From NCBI GenBank assembly GCA_902776765.1, contig CACYRP010000011.1, positions 1-64,000 on the forward strand: a stretch of DNA of 64,000 nucleotides, read 5' to 3'. The notes under the pieces are model-generated. The model was not told the DNA's origin and did no database searches. It was given only the letters and a program-made list of their open reading frames with translations. The stretch comes from Fibrobacter succinogenes. GTDB taxonomy: Bacteria > Fibrobacterota > Fibrobacteria > Fibrobacterales > Fibrobacteraceae. Below, piece after piece: positions 1 through 7,832 of this stretch; the first letter of the stretch is position 1; each line of letters begins with the position of its first letter. Both the position numbers and the translations under genes were made by a program.

Positions 1-167
1 ACGCGTAAGCGTCAAAAGCATCAAAGGCGAATGCTGCGGTTGCACTTGTGCAAACATAGCTGAGCCGTAATTGCTGATGCTGAAAGCATCCACTCCGAGT
101 TGGGGCCCCGCCCGCAAGATTTTCTTTTTACGTTATAAAGAGTCACTTGGAGCGATAAGCCATTTCT

Positions 168-626
168 CTACATCTCTATGAGAATTCCGGCTTGCAAGTA
201 CCAGTAGCCTTCGCCGGAGTGGTTCAAGAATTGATAGCCTGTCGAAAAAATGATGGACGAGTTGTCGCCATTCTTAATGTCGAGCCCACCACCTGCGCGC
301 CAGAACATTTGATTGTCCTTGCCGAACAGGTAGCCGAAATCGCCCGTAGCAATCGGCAAAACGGTTCGCCCAATGGGCAAGCGCACCCAAAGGCTACCGG
401 ACAACGGCATAAGGCCAACATTATCCAGTTCTTGATACCCGATGCCCACGCCAGCAAAAACCATCTGGTCAATCGGATACCACAGATGACCATAAAAACT
501 CATGTTGAAATCACCCATGTGGCTCACGCGATTGCAGAAACCGCCCTGCGCATCCATCGTGAAAGCGCTTGCCGGAACCGCGACGAAAGCCAAAGCGAAT
601 ATAATAGCTGTCAAAAATTTTTTCAT
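168..626 (-). CDS. small secreted, probably outer-membrane protein of unknown function
   Basis: The 152-residue product opens with a clear signal peptide (MKKFLTAIIFALAFVAVPASA). The mature part is rich in Gly and aromatic residues in an alternating pattern (for example YGHLWYP, GVGIGYQEL, YLQAGILIEM) and ends in a hydrophobic strand, which suits a small outer-membrane beta-barrel. I do not recognise a specific family. It stands alone: the next minus-strand gene upstream starts at 2024 and the gap between holds palindromic repeats. The ATG at 626 is the natural start because the signal peptide begins there. Confidence 0.7.
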   Translation of the reverse strand: MKKFLTAIIFALAFVAVPASAFTMDAQGGFCNRVSHMGDFNMSFYGHLWYPIDQMVFAGVGIGYQELDNVGLMPLSGSLWVRLPIGRTVLPIATGDFGYLFGKDNQMFWRAGGGLDIKNGDNSSIIFSTGYQFLNHSGEGYWYLQAGILIEM

Positions 627-676
627 ATTATACTCTAATATATAAATTCTAATTCATTTAGGAATGACTTCAAAAG

Positions 677-813
677 GAGATTCCCGATCAAGTCGGGAAT
701 GACAACGCCAGGACAACGATTGCGTAGGGAGATTCCCGCTCGGTGGCGGGAATGACAGCATAATACAAGACATCACTGGATCCTTCGACTCCGTTACACT
801 TCGCTCAGGATGA
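677..813. repeat. cluster of REP-like intergenic palindromes
   Basis: Three palindromic units sit side by side between two genes. Two have the form ATTCCCG-loop-CGGGAATGAC (about 677-703 and 728-756); one has the form GGATCCTTCG...CGCTCAGGATGAC (about 778-813). Similar units recur across the window, for example near 7560, 10900, 12810, 16790, 23100, 25190, 45000 and 61030. Nothing in the stretch looks coding. The following bases (about 838-870) are a short word repeat built on CCTA. Confidence 0.75.
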
Positions 814-872
814 CAAGTCGAAGGCAGCAATTATACCCTAAGACCTAAAACCTACTACCTAACCCCTAAATA

Positions 873-2024
873 TCACTCGTCGCTGCGGGCTTCGCGGGCC
901 CAACCGCCACTGCGTTCACGCTTAAACGCCAAGAAGAAACCCTTGAGCATCGCAAGATTCATGAGCAAGAAATAATAGGCGCTAGGCAAAATTCGCGTCA
1001 CCGCCACAATAAACGCAAGCGTCATGCACCCAAACGAGATCTGGTAGAAAAGGCCCTTTGTCAAAAGCAATGCGTTTGCAACATACAAAAGAATGATGAT
1101 ATGCGGCGAGAACCAACGAACAATCTTATGCGAGAAGAACAAGTAAGCAAGCAACGGGCGGAACGGGTTCAAAAGCGGCAAGTAAGAGAACAAGTAGTTG
1201 AAATTGGCGCGGCCAATACGCACCTTGCGTCTGTATTCACCACTGGATTCCTTCGATGTCTGTTCCGTACCGATAGCGCTATCCACGAACGTACAAAAAT
1301 AGCCTTTCTGCAAAATTTTCGTCGTTACAAAGAAGTCGTCCATGACGCTCTTCTTGACCGGAAGTTCCGTATAAAGTTCCTTGCGAATGGCATAAAGCGC
1401 ACCGTTGCCGCCAATCAAGCGGTCCAGCACGCCTTCAAACTTCTTGATTTCGCTTTCCAAGTCCCAATAAGAACTTTCGCCTTTACCGAGAACGCTTCCA
1501 CTCTTGTCCGACAAAATCAAGTGACCGCAAGCGCAACCCATTTTCTTGTCCTTGAACGGGTCCACAAGCTTACGTACAACATTCGGGAAGAACATCGTAT
1601 TGGCATCACAGAACAGCAAAATATCGTTCTTAGCTATTTTCTGCAAGCGGTTCAACATCGCCGCCTTGCCCGCATTCTTCGGAGCCTTCACCAACGTAAT
1701 TCCCTGATCTGCATAACGCGCCACAATCTCAGCAGTCTTATCTGCAGAACCGTCATCGCCAATCAAGACTTCTAACTTGTCCTTGGGGTAATCAATTTCA
1801 AGAATGTTCTGAATTTTGCGTTCAATCACCGCTTCTTCGTTATAAGCAGAAATCAAAATCGACACCGTCGGGAGTTCGGCGTTACCGTCCATCGACTTTT
1901 TTTTGCGCTTGAAGATTTCACTCACGAACGGGAGTGTCATCGGGAACAGCAAATAGCAATGTACAATCAGGAACAATAAAATCCAGAATGCAATTTGTGC
2001 ATAAAAGAGAACGTTTTCACTCAT
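873..2024 (-). CDS. membrane-bound family 2 glycosyltransferase
   Basis: The 383-residue product has an N-terminal membrane segment (about 8-30), then a GT-A catalytic domain with VSILISAYNEE, the nucleotide-binding LIGDDGSADKT, a metal-site region with CDANTMF, GGNGALYAIR and the acceptor region DDFFVTTKIL. Two or three further hydrophobic segments follow near the C-terminus. This is the architecture of processive or lipid-linked GT2 enzymes; the usual QxxRW is replaced by RRKVRIGRANF. The start is placed at 2024, where ATGA overlaps the stop of the thioredoxin gene and AAGGAG lies upstream, rather than at the GTG at 2036. Last gene of the clpP-ftsY operon; substrate unknown. Confidence 0.85.
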   Translation of the reverse strand: MSENVLFYAQIAFWILLFLIVHCYLLFPMTLPFVSEIFKRKKKSMDGNAELPTVSILISAYNEEAVIERKIQNILEIDYPKDKLEVLIGDDGSADKTAEIVARYADQGITLVKAPKNAGKAAMLNRLQKIAKNDILLFCDANTMFFPNVVRKLVDPFKDKKMGCACGHLILSDKSGSVLGKGESSYWDLESEIKKFEGVLDRLIGGNGALYAIRKELYTELPVKKSVMDDFFVTTKILQKGYFCTFVDSAIGTEQTSKESSGEYRRKVRIGRANFNYLFSYLPLLNPFRPLLAYLFFSHKIVRWFSPHIIILLYVANALLLTKGLFYQISFGCMTLAFIVAVTRILPSAYYFLLMNLAMLKGFFLAFKRERSGGWAREARSDE

Positions 2025-2497
2025 TTCGAAATCCACTCCTTCTCTTTTTCAAGAATCTGGTAAAGCAAATACTTCATTTCTTCGGCGGTAAAGGAATCCT
2101 TTATGGTCATGATGGAAAGCCCCTTCGGAGCGATTAGAACAAACGCCGGCAGCACACTCAATTTCCACACGTCAAAATAGCAGCGCTGCACGGTCTTGCG
2201 CATTCCATCGCAAGTAATTGTATCCTGCGAATCCACATCAAGTTTTGTCGAAATAAAACGCGTGTTCAAGATCGAGGCCACCGTTGGGTCCGAATAAGTG
2301 TTCGCATCCATGATTCGGCACGGGATGCACCAGTCCGCATAAAGGTCGACAAAAACAATTTTTTTAGATTCCTTTGCTTTTTCCAAAGCTTCGGTGTAGT
2401 CCAGCCAACGCACAAGCTTAGGCTTCGCCGGAGGCGCCGCAAACGCAGAAAGAGCAAGGCAAAATACAGCAACAATCCATACACTCGTTTTCATCAT
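2021..2497 (-). CDS. secreted thioredoxin-fold protein
   Basis: A 158-residue protein with a signal peptide (MMKTSVWIVAVFCLALSAFA) followed by a thioredoxin fold. The redox motif is DLYADWCIPCRIMD, CxxC at about residues 56-59, of the type in the C-terminal domain of DsbD and in thioredoxin_7-like proteins. It should act in the periplasm as a disulfide reductase or isomerase. Its start overlaps the stop of the lipoprotein gene by 4 bp (ATGA), and its own stop overlaps the start of the GT2 gene, so the three are translationally coupled. Confidence 0.85.
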   Translation of the reverse strand: MMKTSVWIVAVFCLALSAFAAPPAKPKLVRWLDYTEALEKAKESKKIVFVDLYADWCIPCRIMDANTYSDPTVASILNTRFISTKLDVDSQDTITCDGMRKTVQRCYFDVWKLSVLPAFVLIAPKGLSIMTIKDSFTAEEMKYLLYQILEKEKEWISK

Positions 2498-2826
2498 TTT
2501 TTGTCCTTCTTTTGCACCGGAATAACTTTGGGGATTCCAAGCAAAGAATCTATTCTATCCGAAACAGCCGTCTGGAACACCATCCAACGCTTTCCGTCAT
2601 CAAGAACGTTGTCACAAGCCTTGACGAACTCTTCGCGGGTGTAACCGTACTTTTTCAAGACATCGCGGCGGACAAGGCGCCCCATGGGAGACTCTCCACC
2701 GTAAAGTTGTTCGGCAACGCGCATTTCGACAAACGCAGCAACAAGGCGTTTATCCGCTTTCGGAGCTGAATCCGTACAGGCGCAAAGCGCAAGCGCCACC
2801 ACACCGAAAAGCAACAAACGCCTCAA
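2494..2826 (-). CDS. small lipoprotein, DUF4296-like
   Basis: A 110-residue protein with a signal peptide and lipobox ending LALCAC, so Cys at about residue 16 would be lipidated. The rest is helical and charged; LVAAFVEMRVAEQLYG followed by KKYGYTREEF matches what I know of the DUF4296 family of short lipoproteins. The function is unknown. It lies 2 bp downstream of ftsY and overlaps the thioredoxin gene by 4 bp, placing a lipoprotein in the same transcript as the membrane-targeting receptor. Confidence 0.7.
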   Translation of the reverse strand: MRRLLLFGVVALALCACTDSAPKADKRLVAAFVEMRVAEQLYGGESPMGRLVRRDVLKKYGYTREEFVKACDNVLDDGKRWMVFQTAVSDRIDSLLGIPKVIPVQKKDKK

Positions 2827-2828
2827 GA

Positions 2829-3749
2829 CTACTCCCTATTTTCCAGAGCGTTTTCGAAAAGACCATCAACGTAATCGCGCTTGTTGAATTCCACAAGCTG
2901 GTCGATGCGTTCGCCCATGCCTACCCAACGGATTGGAATCTGCAACGAACTTGCAATCGAAAGCACGGAGCCGCCACGCGCGGTTCCATCGAGCTTCGTC
3001 ACGACAAGTCCTGTGAGCGGGAAACTCTGGTTGAAAATCTTCGTCTGGTTGATCGTATTCTGTCCGGTATTGCCGTCAATCACGAGCCACATGTCGTGAG
3101 GCATTTCCGGGCTCACCTTCTTGATGACTCGAACAATCTTCTTGAGTTCTTCCATCAAGTAATCTTTATTGTGCAAGCGGCCAGCGGTATCAATCAACAC
3201 CACATCGCAACCGCGAGCAACAGCAGCACTGCAAGCATCAAATGCAACGGCCGCCGGGTCAGAGCCTTCCTGGTGCTTCACGAATTCAGCACCGGAGCGT
3301 TCGGCCCACGTTTCAAGCTGGTCAATAGCTGCCGCACGGAACGTATCGCAAGCGGCAATCATCACCTTCTTGCCTTGGTCCTTGAGGCGGGCCGCAAGCT
3401 TTCCAATCGTCGTCGTCTTGCCGGCTCCGTTCACGCCAATCACAAGCACCACATGCGGCTTGCCCTTGAGTTCAAAGGGAGGCGGGTCCTTGAGCAAACG
3501 TTCCGCTTCATTGCGCATAATGTCGAGCACCTGCTCGGTCGTGAGCGACTTGCCGAGCGCATTTTCGCGAAGCGCATCCGTCAAAAGAAACGCCGCTTCG
3601 ACACCAACATCAGCCTTGATGAGATGCTCTTCAAGTTCTTCGAGCGTCTCGTCCGTAATTTTACCGGCACCGACAATACCCTTCAATTCGCCCATCAAGG
3701 CGTCGCGGGTTTTTGCCAAACCGTTCTTGATTGCTGAAAATAAACCCAT
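2829..3749 (-). CDS. ftsY: signal recognition particle receptor FtsY
   Basis: A 306-residue SRP-type GTPase. The N domain (about 1-90) is followed by the G domain with the P-loop GVNGAGKTTTIGKLA, DTFRAAAIDQL, DTAGR and TKLDGTARGG, all intact. The long acidic N-terminal A domain of E. coli FtsY is absent, as in many other bacteria. It docks ribosome-nascent-chain-SRP complexes at the inner membrane. It follows clpP by 21 bp and precedes the DUF4296-like lipoprotein by 2 bp. Confidence 0.97.
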   Translation of the reverse strand: MGLFSAIKNGLAKTRDALMGELKGIVGAGKITDETLEELEEHLIKADVGVEAAFLLTDALRENALGKSLTTEQVLDIMRNEAERLLKDPPPFELKGKPHVVLVIGVNGAGKTTTIGKLAARLKDQGKKVMIAACDTFRAAAIDQLETWAERSGAEFVKHQEGSDPAAVAFDACSAAVARGCDVVLIDTAGRLHNKDYLMEELKKIVRVIKKVSPEMPHDMWLVIDGNTGQNTINQTKIFNQSFPLTGLVVTKLDGTARGGSVLSIASSLQIPIRWVGMGERIDQLVEFNKRDYVDGLFENALENRE

Positions 3750-3770
3750 TAGGGAACCTCTAAAGGACCA

Positions 3771-4352
3771 TTAGATGATACTCTCGACTTTATCCACGAG
3801 ACCGTAAGACTTGGCTTCTTCGGCAGACATGAAGTTATCGCGTTCGGTATCGCGGTCAATCTGTTCAATCGTGTGGCCAGAAGTTTCGGCAAGAATCTTG
3901 CCCGTGATACCACGGATGCGCAACATTTCTTCGGCCTGGATCTGGATATCGCTTGCAGGGGCCACAATTTCGCCATGAATAAGCGGCTGGTGGATCATAA
4001 TGCGGGCGTTCGGCCATGCACAACGCTTGCCCTTTGCACCAGCAGTGAGGAGCACGGCGCCCATAGAGGCAGCCTGTCCGCAGCAAACCGTCACGACATC
4101 GCTCTGGATAGCGTTCATGCAGTCGTAAATGGCAAGACCGCTCGAAATCACGCCACCCGGGCTATTGATGAAGAAAACAATGTCATCGTGATTTAAAGAA
4201 TCCAAATACAAAAGTTGCTTGACAATACGTTCAGCACTTTCGTCATCGACACCACCCCACAAGAAAATTCTGCGCTTGGAGGCAAGGTATTCTTCCGCCT
4301 TCTTGAGCATGTCCGGGGTCTGCTTTTCTTTATTTTCGTTACAATCAGCCAT
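3771..4352 (-). CDS. clpP: ATP-dependent Clp protease proteolytic subunit
   Basis: A 193-residue ClpP. The nucleophile Ser96 lies in CGQAASMGAVLL and His121 in RIMIHQPL; the acid lies in the segment IDRDTERDNFMS, and FINSPGG forms the oxyanion/substrate strand. It should form tetradecamers and work with a Clp ATPase, which is not in this window. AAAGGATTATTT precedes the ATG as ribosome binding site. It heads the operon with ftsY; an upstream TTTTCTAAATTATAG resembles the -10 elements of other genes here. Confidence 0.97.
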   Translation of the reverse strand: MADCNENKEKQTPDMLKKAEEYLASKRRIFLWGGVDDESAERIVKQLLYLDSLNHDDIVFFINSPGGVISSGLAIYDCMNAIQSDVVTVCCGQAASMGAVLLTAGAKGKRCAWPNARIMIHQPLIHGEIVAPASDIQIQAEEMLRIRGITGKILAETSGHTIEQIDRDTERDNFMSAEEAKSYGLVDKVESII

Positions 4353-4387
4353 AAATAATCCTTTTGTTCCGCTATAATTTAGAAAAT

Positions 4388-4560
4388 AGTTACTAGCTAC
4401 TAGTTCATAGTTATTAGAAATAGACGCAATTGGTTGTGTTTAGTTACTAGTCAATAGTTAGTAGTTACTAAAGTTTGCTATATAAACATTTCTAGTAACC
4501 AGTAACTTGAAACTTAGAACTGCGACAAAGTCGCCCTAGTAACTAGGAACTCAGAACTAT
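4388..4560. repeat. word-repeat element (TAGTTACTAG family)
   Basis: The gap between clpP and aroD is almost wholly made of degenerate copies of TAGTTACTAG and AACTTAGAAC words on both strands, around a short GC hairpin GCGACAAAGTCGC (about 4522-4534). The spacing is irregular, so it is not a CRISPR array, and no protein is encoded. Relatives of this element lie at about 9006-9066, 18206-18245, 36896-36980, 45079-45128 and 62088-62170. Confidence 0.75.
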
Positions 4561-4564
4561 TAAC

Positions 4565-4570
4565 TATATT
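4565..4570 (+). promoter_or_regulatory. -10-like element immediately before aroD
   Basis: TATATT ends 6 nt before the aroD ATG and no Shine-Dalgarno sequence is visible. If used, transcription would begin at or next to the start codon. The same arrangement is seen before rpe and several other genes. There is no good -35 box. Confidence 0.45.
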
Positions 4571-4576
4571 TGGCGC

Positions 4577-5338
4577 ATGCCAACCGATTCTCAGAAATAC
4601 CTCGTCGGGCTTGTTGACCCCGAGACTCTCGACGCCGCCGAAAGCGAAGACCTGCACCCATCGCGCATTGACTACGAAAGCTGCGACATCCTCGAAATCC
4701 GTTACGATTTTTTTGACGAATCCGACTGGCCAACGCTAGCAACACGCGTCCGCAAGCTCGCCCCAAACGCAATACAATTGGGCACTATCCGCCTCAAGCG
4801 CGATGGCGGCGCATTCCCCAACGCCCGCGCCATTGAACGCCCCGCATTGTGGAAGAAAATTCTCGAAGCCGCAGACGTCCCGGAATGGCTGGACCTCGAA
4901 CGCGACTATCTCCACGACTACAACGAACTCCGCAAAATCGCTAACACGAAGGGCGTAAAAATTCTCGTCTCCGAGCACAACTTTACCCGTATTCCAAACG
5001 ACCTCGAACTCAAGAACTACCTCACCGATGTCAAACGGGTCAAGGCGGACGGCATCAAGATTGCCGCCATGAGCAACTCCGACGAAGACTGTTCAAGGCT
5101 TTACAAGTTTGCCAAAAAGGCTAAAGGGTTCAAGTTCATTGCGGCATTTGGCATGGGCGAAACCGGAAAAATCAGCAGAATTTGGTCGCTAAAGGAGGGT
5201 GCGAACCTCACTTACGGCTCCATCGGAAAATCTGCCGCCCCCGGTCAAATCGACGTTGCCCTCATGCGAAAAGCAATCGACAAGCTCGAAACGACCACTT
5301 CTCAGCTAGAATTATCTTCTTTTTTAAACATATTTTAA
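4577..5338 (+). CDS. aroD: type I 3-dehydroquinate dehydratase
   Basis: A 253-residue class I (Schiff-base) dehydroquinate dehydratase, third step of the shikimate pathway. Diagnostic segments are LEIRYDFFD near the N-terminus, the catalytic His in VSEHNFTRIP, the Schiff-base Lys in ADGIKIAAMSNS and the substrate loop FGMGETGKISRIW, with the closing SIGKSAAPGQI. It supplies chorismate, which the pabBC fusion at 21.5 kb uses. No ribosome binding site is visible upstream; a TATATT lies 6 nt before the ATG. Confidence 0.93.
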   Translation: MPTDSQKYLVGLVDPETLDAAESEDLHPSRIDYESCDILEIRYDFFDESDWPTLATRVRKLAPNAIQLGTIRLKRDGGAFPNARAIERPALWKKILEAADVPEWLDLERDYLHDYNELRKIANTKGVKILVSEHNFTRIPNDLELKNYLTDVKRVKADGIKIAAMSNSDEDCSRLYKFAKKAKGFKFIAAFGMGETGKISRIWSLKEGANLTYGSIGKSAAPGQIDVALMRKAIDKLETTTSQLELSSFLNIF

Positions 5339-5415
5339 ATATCCCCCTCTCCAAACGAGATTTTATTTTCTAAAATATTTGTTTGATTGGTTCATAAAAA
5401 GGAAAAAATTACACC

Positions 5416-5880
5416 ATGCGTCTATCTGAAAGATTTGTGGATAATTGCATCTTGATAAATTCTTCCAGTGAAACAAAGGAAGCCATTCTTAACGAATTGG
5501 TTGATACACTCTGCAGCGCATACAAGCTTGATCACCGTGACGAAATCTTCGAAGCCATCTGGAACCGCGAACAAAGTCGTTCCACGGGCATCGGTTGCGG
5601 ACTCGCTGTCCCGCACGCAAAGATTGACTACGTGGATCGCATGTGCATGGTCGCGGCCACCATCGAAAAGGGCCTGGACTTCCAGTCTTTCGACGGCGAA
5701 CCGGTATTCTTGCTTATCCTCATCGTAAGCCCGGGCAATACCGTAGGCCCGCACCTCAAGGCACTTTCTTCAGTGAGCCGCTTGTTGGCAGACGGAAACG
5801 TGCGCAAGGACCTCATCGCCTCGAAAACCCCGGCCGAGTTCCTTACCATCCTCCGCGCCGCAGAAGATAAGTACTTGTAG
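5416..5880 (+). CDS. PTS EIIA domain protein, fructose/nitrogen-regulatory type
   Basis: A 154-residue stand-alone EIIA domain. The phosphorylatable His67 is in GIGCGLAVPHAKID, the classic PTS_EIIA_2 motif, and FLLILIVSPGNTVGPHLKAL is the typical second half. Single-domain proteins of this type (PtsN-like) usually regulate rather than transport. No HPr or EI gene is nearby, so its partner is not known from this window. AAGGAAAA lies 12-16 nt before the ATG. Confidence 0.85.
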   Translation: MRLSERFVDNCILINSSSETKEAILNELVDTLCSAYKLDHRDEIFEAIWNREQSRSTGIGCGLAVPHAKIDYVDRMCMVAATIEKGLDFQSFDGEPVFLLILIVSPGNTVGPHLKALSSVSRLLADGNVRKDLIASKTPAEFLTILRAAEDKYL

Positions 5881-6026
5881 TTAGACGAAAGAACGGCTCT
5901 ACGAGCCTACAGACGAAAGACTAGAGATTTTCAATATCATCCCGGACTCCGTTCCGGGATTGAATTTTATAGAAAGCAACTTCTTTCGTCTCTCGTCTAC
6001 CAGCGTAAGCGGTCTTTCGTCTAAAA
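5881..6026. repeat. inverted word repeat (AGACGAAAG / CTTTCGTCT)
   Basis: Two copies of AGACGAAAGA at about 5882-5892 and 5911-5920 face two inverted copies, CTTTCGTCT, at about 5982-5991 and 6013-6021. Between them lie the GC hairpin GGCTCTACGAGCC and a REP-like palindrome (TCCCGGACTCCGTTCCGGGA, about 5942-5961). No gene is present. This is a member of the window's word-repeat family but with a different word. Confidence 0.7.
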
Positions 6027-6030
6027 CCAC

Positions 6031-6059
6031 TTGACAACTTTCAATAGCTTTTCTATATT
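6031..6059 (+). promoter_or_regulatory. sigma-70-type promoter of tRNA-Val
   Basis: TTGACA at 6031-6036, a 17-nt spacer and TATATT at 6054-6059 form a near-consensus promoter 12 nt before the mature tRNA 5' end. Confidence 0.8.
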
Positions 6060-6071
6060 TGCTCTCACCTC

Positions 6072-6146
6072 GGACGGTTAGCTCAGTTGGTTTAGAGCGC
6101 TGCTTTCACACGGCAGAGGTCACTGGTTCAAATCCAGTACCGTCCA
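6072..6146 (+). tRNA. tRNA-Val (anticodon CAC)
   Basis: A 75-nt cloverleaf. The acceptor stem GGACGGT pairs exactly with ACCGTCC and the discriminator base is A. The D arm contains AGCTCAGTTGG, the T arm is CTGGTTCAAATCCAG, and the anticodon loop TTCACAC reads CAC, decoding GUG valine. The 3' CCA is not encoded (the next bases are TTCG), so the CCA-adding enzyme encoded at 38.2 kb is needed. It has its own promoter and terminator. Confidence 0.95.
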
Positions 6147-6150
6147 TTCG

Positions 6151-6177
6151 AAAAGGCTTCCCTACGGAAGCCTTTTT
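6151..6177 (+). terminator. rho-independent terminator after tRNA-Val
   Basis: AAAAGGCTTCC, loop CTAC, GGAAGCCTTTTT: a perfect hairpin ending in a T run just after the tRNA. Confidence 0.9.
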
Positions 6178-6246
6178 GTGTATGTACAAATTTTCTATTT
6201 TAAAAAGAAAGGCAACCAAAATATATAGCTGGGGCATCTAAAAGGT

Positions 6247-7545
6247 ATGAATTACAAAAAAGCAGTCGTTCTCGGTATTTTTGCATCAGCATCACTTGTT
6301 TTCGCTGACGGTCCATGGACCTTAAGCGCATGCCTCAAGCAGGCAAAAGAAAAGAGCCTCAAGCTCGAATCCGCAAAAATACGCGAACAGAAAGCGGACG
6401 TCAGCCTCGAACAGGCTAAAGTTGCAAACTACCCCTCGCTTTCAGCAAGCATCGGCAACACCCTTTACGATTCCCCATTCAGAGATGGTCCACAAGACCA
6501 TTACCGCTTAAGCGCAGGCCTCAGCGCCTCCTACACATTGTGGGACGGCGGTTCTACGCGCCTTTCCATTCAGGCAAACGAGCTGAATAAAGAAGCAACA
6601 CGCCTTTCGACCAAGGAAACCGAACGCTCCATTCAAGAAAGCGTCTTGAACGCCTACATGAACTTGCTCGCCACGATTGAAAAGCTCCACACTGCAGAAG
6701 CATCCGTTGAACTAGCCAAGGCGGAATTTGAGCACTACAGCACTTTGTTCGAAGCAGGCTCCATCACCAAGAAAGACTTGACCCAGTCACAGGCAAACGT
6801 CTTGCAAAAGGAAGCCGCACAACTTGCAGCGCAATTGAGCGTGAACACTTCGAGGACAACGCTCAGGCAGCTCTTGGAACTCCCTGAAAGCGAAACATTC
6901 GAAGTTGCAGCGCCGGAAACCGAAATCCAGACACCGGACGCCCTCGCCGCGATCCCGTCATTAAACGATATCCAAAAGACAGCAACGGACAATTCCCCCA
7001 GTTTAAAGTCCGATAGCCTCTCTATCCAGGTCGCACAGAAGAATACCGAAATTGCTGGCAAGGGCAAGTCCATCAAGGTCTCGCTCGGTGCAAGCGCAAG
7101 CACAGGCCTCCAGGCTTGGGAATCCAAGAAATACGGGAGCCAAATCAAGAACGGCTATTCGCACAGCATTTCATTGAACATCAACATCCCGATTATTGAT
7201 GGCGGAGCTACCGAGAACAAGGTGTTGCAAGCCCAGCTCAGCGAAACTGAAAGTGCAGTAGCCTTAAAGGAACAGGCCAAGTCGCTTGAAAACACCATCG
7301 AAAAACTTTACTTGAACGCCCTCAGCGCCGACATGCAGTGGAAAGCCGCGATCCTCCAAGTCGAAGCCGAAAACGAAGCATTGCTGGTCGCTGAAGAACA
7401 ACGTAACGTAGGCGCCCTCACCTACACCGATTACCTTTCTCAAAAGAACCGCCTCGAAAGCGCACAGTCCACGCTCACGAACGCAAAATACACAAGCCTC
7501 CTCGCCAGGAATTTGCTCGATTTGTACCAAGGCAAGCTAGATTAG
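6247..7545 (+). CDS. TolC-family outer-membrane efflux/export protein
   Basis: A 432-residue protein with a signal peptide (residues 1-20, ending VFA) and the two-fold repeated outer-membrane-efflux domain. Typical segments are the first repeat's SLEQAKVANYPSLSASIG, the strand GLSASYTLWDGG and its second-repeat equivalent LNINIPIIDGG, and long alpha-helical stretches (for example 255-300 and 330-400). It should form the trimeric outer-membrane channel of a type I secretion or RND system. No inner-membrane partner is adjacent, so the cargo is unknown. AAAAGG precedes the ATG. Confidence 0.9.
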   Translation: MNYKKAVVLGIFASASLVFADGPWTLSACLKQAKEKSLKLESAKIREQKADVSLEQAKVANYPSLSASIGNTLYDSPFRDGPQDHYRLSAGLSASYTLWDGGSTRLSIQANELNKEATRLSTKETERSIQESVLNAYMNLLATIEKLHTAEASVELAKAEFEHYSTLFEAGSITKKDLTQSQANVLQKEAAQLAAQLSVNTSRTTLRQLLELPESETFEVAAPETEIQTPDALAAIPSLNDIQKTATDNSPSLKSDSLSIQVAQKNTEIAGKGKSIKVSLGASASTGLQAWESKKYGSQIKNGYSHSISLNINIPIIDGGATENKVLQAQLSETESAVALKEQAKSLENTIEKLYLNALSADMQWKAAILQVEAENEALLVAEEQRNVGALTYTDYLSQKNRLESAQSTLTNAKYTSLLARNLLDLYQGKLD

Positions 7546-7832
7546 ACTATCGCAATCGTCATCCTGAGCTCTGCGAAGGATCCAGGGCTATACTTAACTG
7601 GATTGGTCGGAGCCCCAACTCTTTGGCTCGGTTATAAAAATGAGTTCACTCATTTTTGCAACACTCGCCTTCTGAGTAGTCTTCGTCCTAAAGGACTCAG
7701 AATGACGAAGGAGCCGAGCGATGCAAAAAACGTGTCATGCCCGTCCCGAAACAAGTCCGAGATGACAGCGGGAAAGCACAGTGCACTCTCGTCTAAAACG
7801 TACCGCCTACTGCCTACTGCGGCGCAGTCGCC
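7546..7832. repeat. repeat-filled intergenic region
   Basis: This gap between convergent genes holds REP-like units (CATCCTGAG...GAAGGATCCAG, about 7560-7590, and a degenerate GTCTTCG...CAGAATGACGAAGG, about 7680-7710) and word repeats ending in CGCCTACTGCCTACTGCGGCG. No credible coding region or RNA gene is visible. Confidence 0.6.

Noticed and set aside
1-167. A minus-strand frame open to the window edge (reading ...QLGVDAFSISNYGSAMFAQ...)
   Set aside because: It has no ATG or ribosome binding site after the preceding stop, only a TTG, and too little is visible to judge. Left unannotated.
4388-4560. CRISPR array
   Set aside because: The repeated words are short, degenerate and unevenly spaced, there are no unique spacers of equal length, and no cas gene is nearby.
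6059-6241. Open frame across the tRNA-Val gene
   Set aside because: It is the usual false protein produced by translating a tRNA (GLERCFHTAEVTGSNPVPS-type string).
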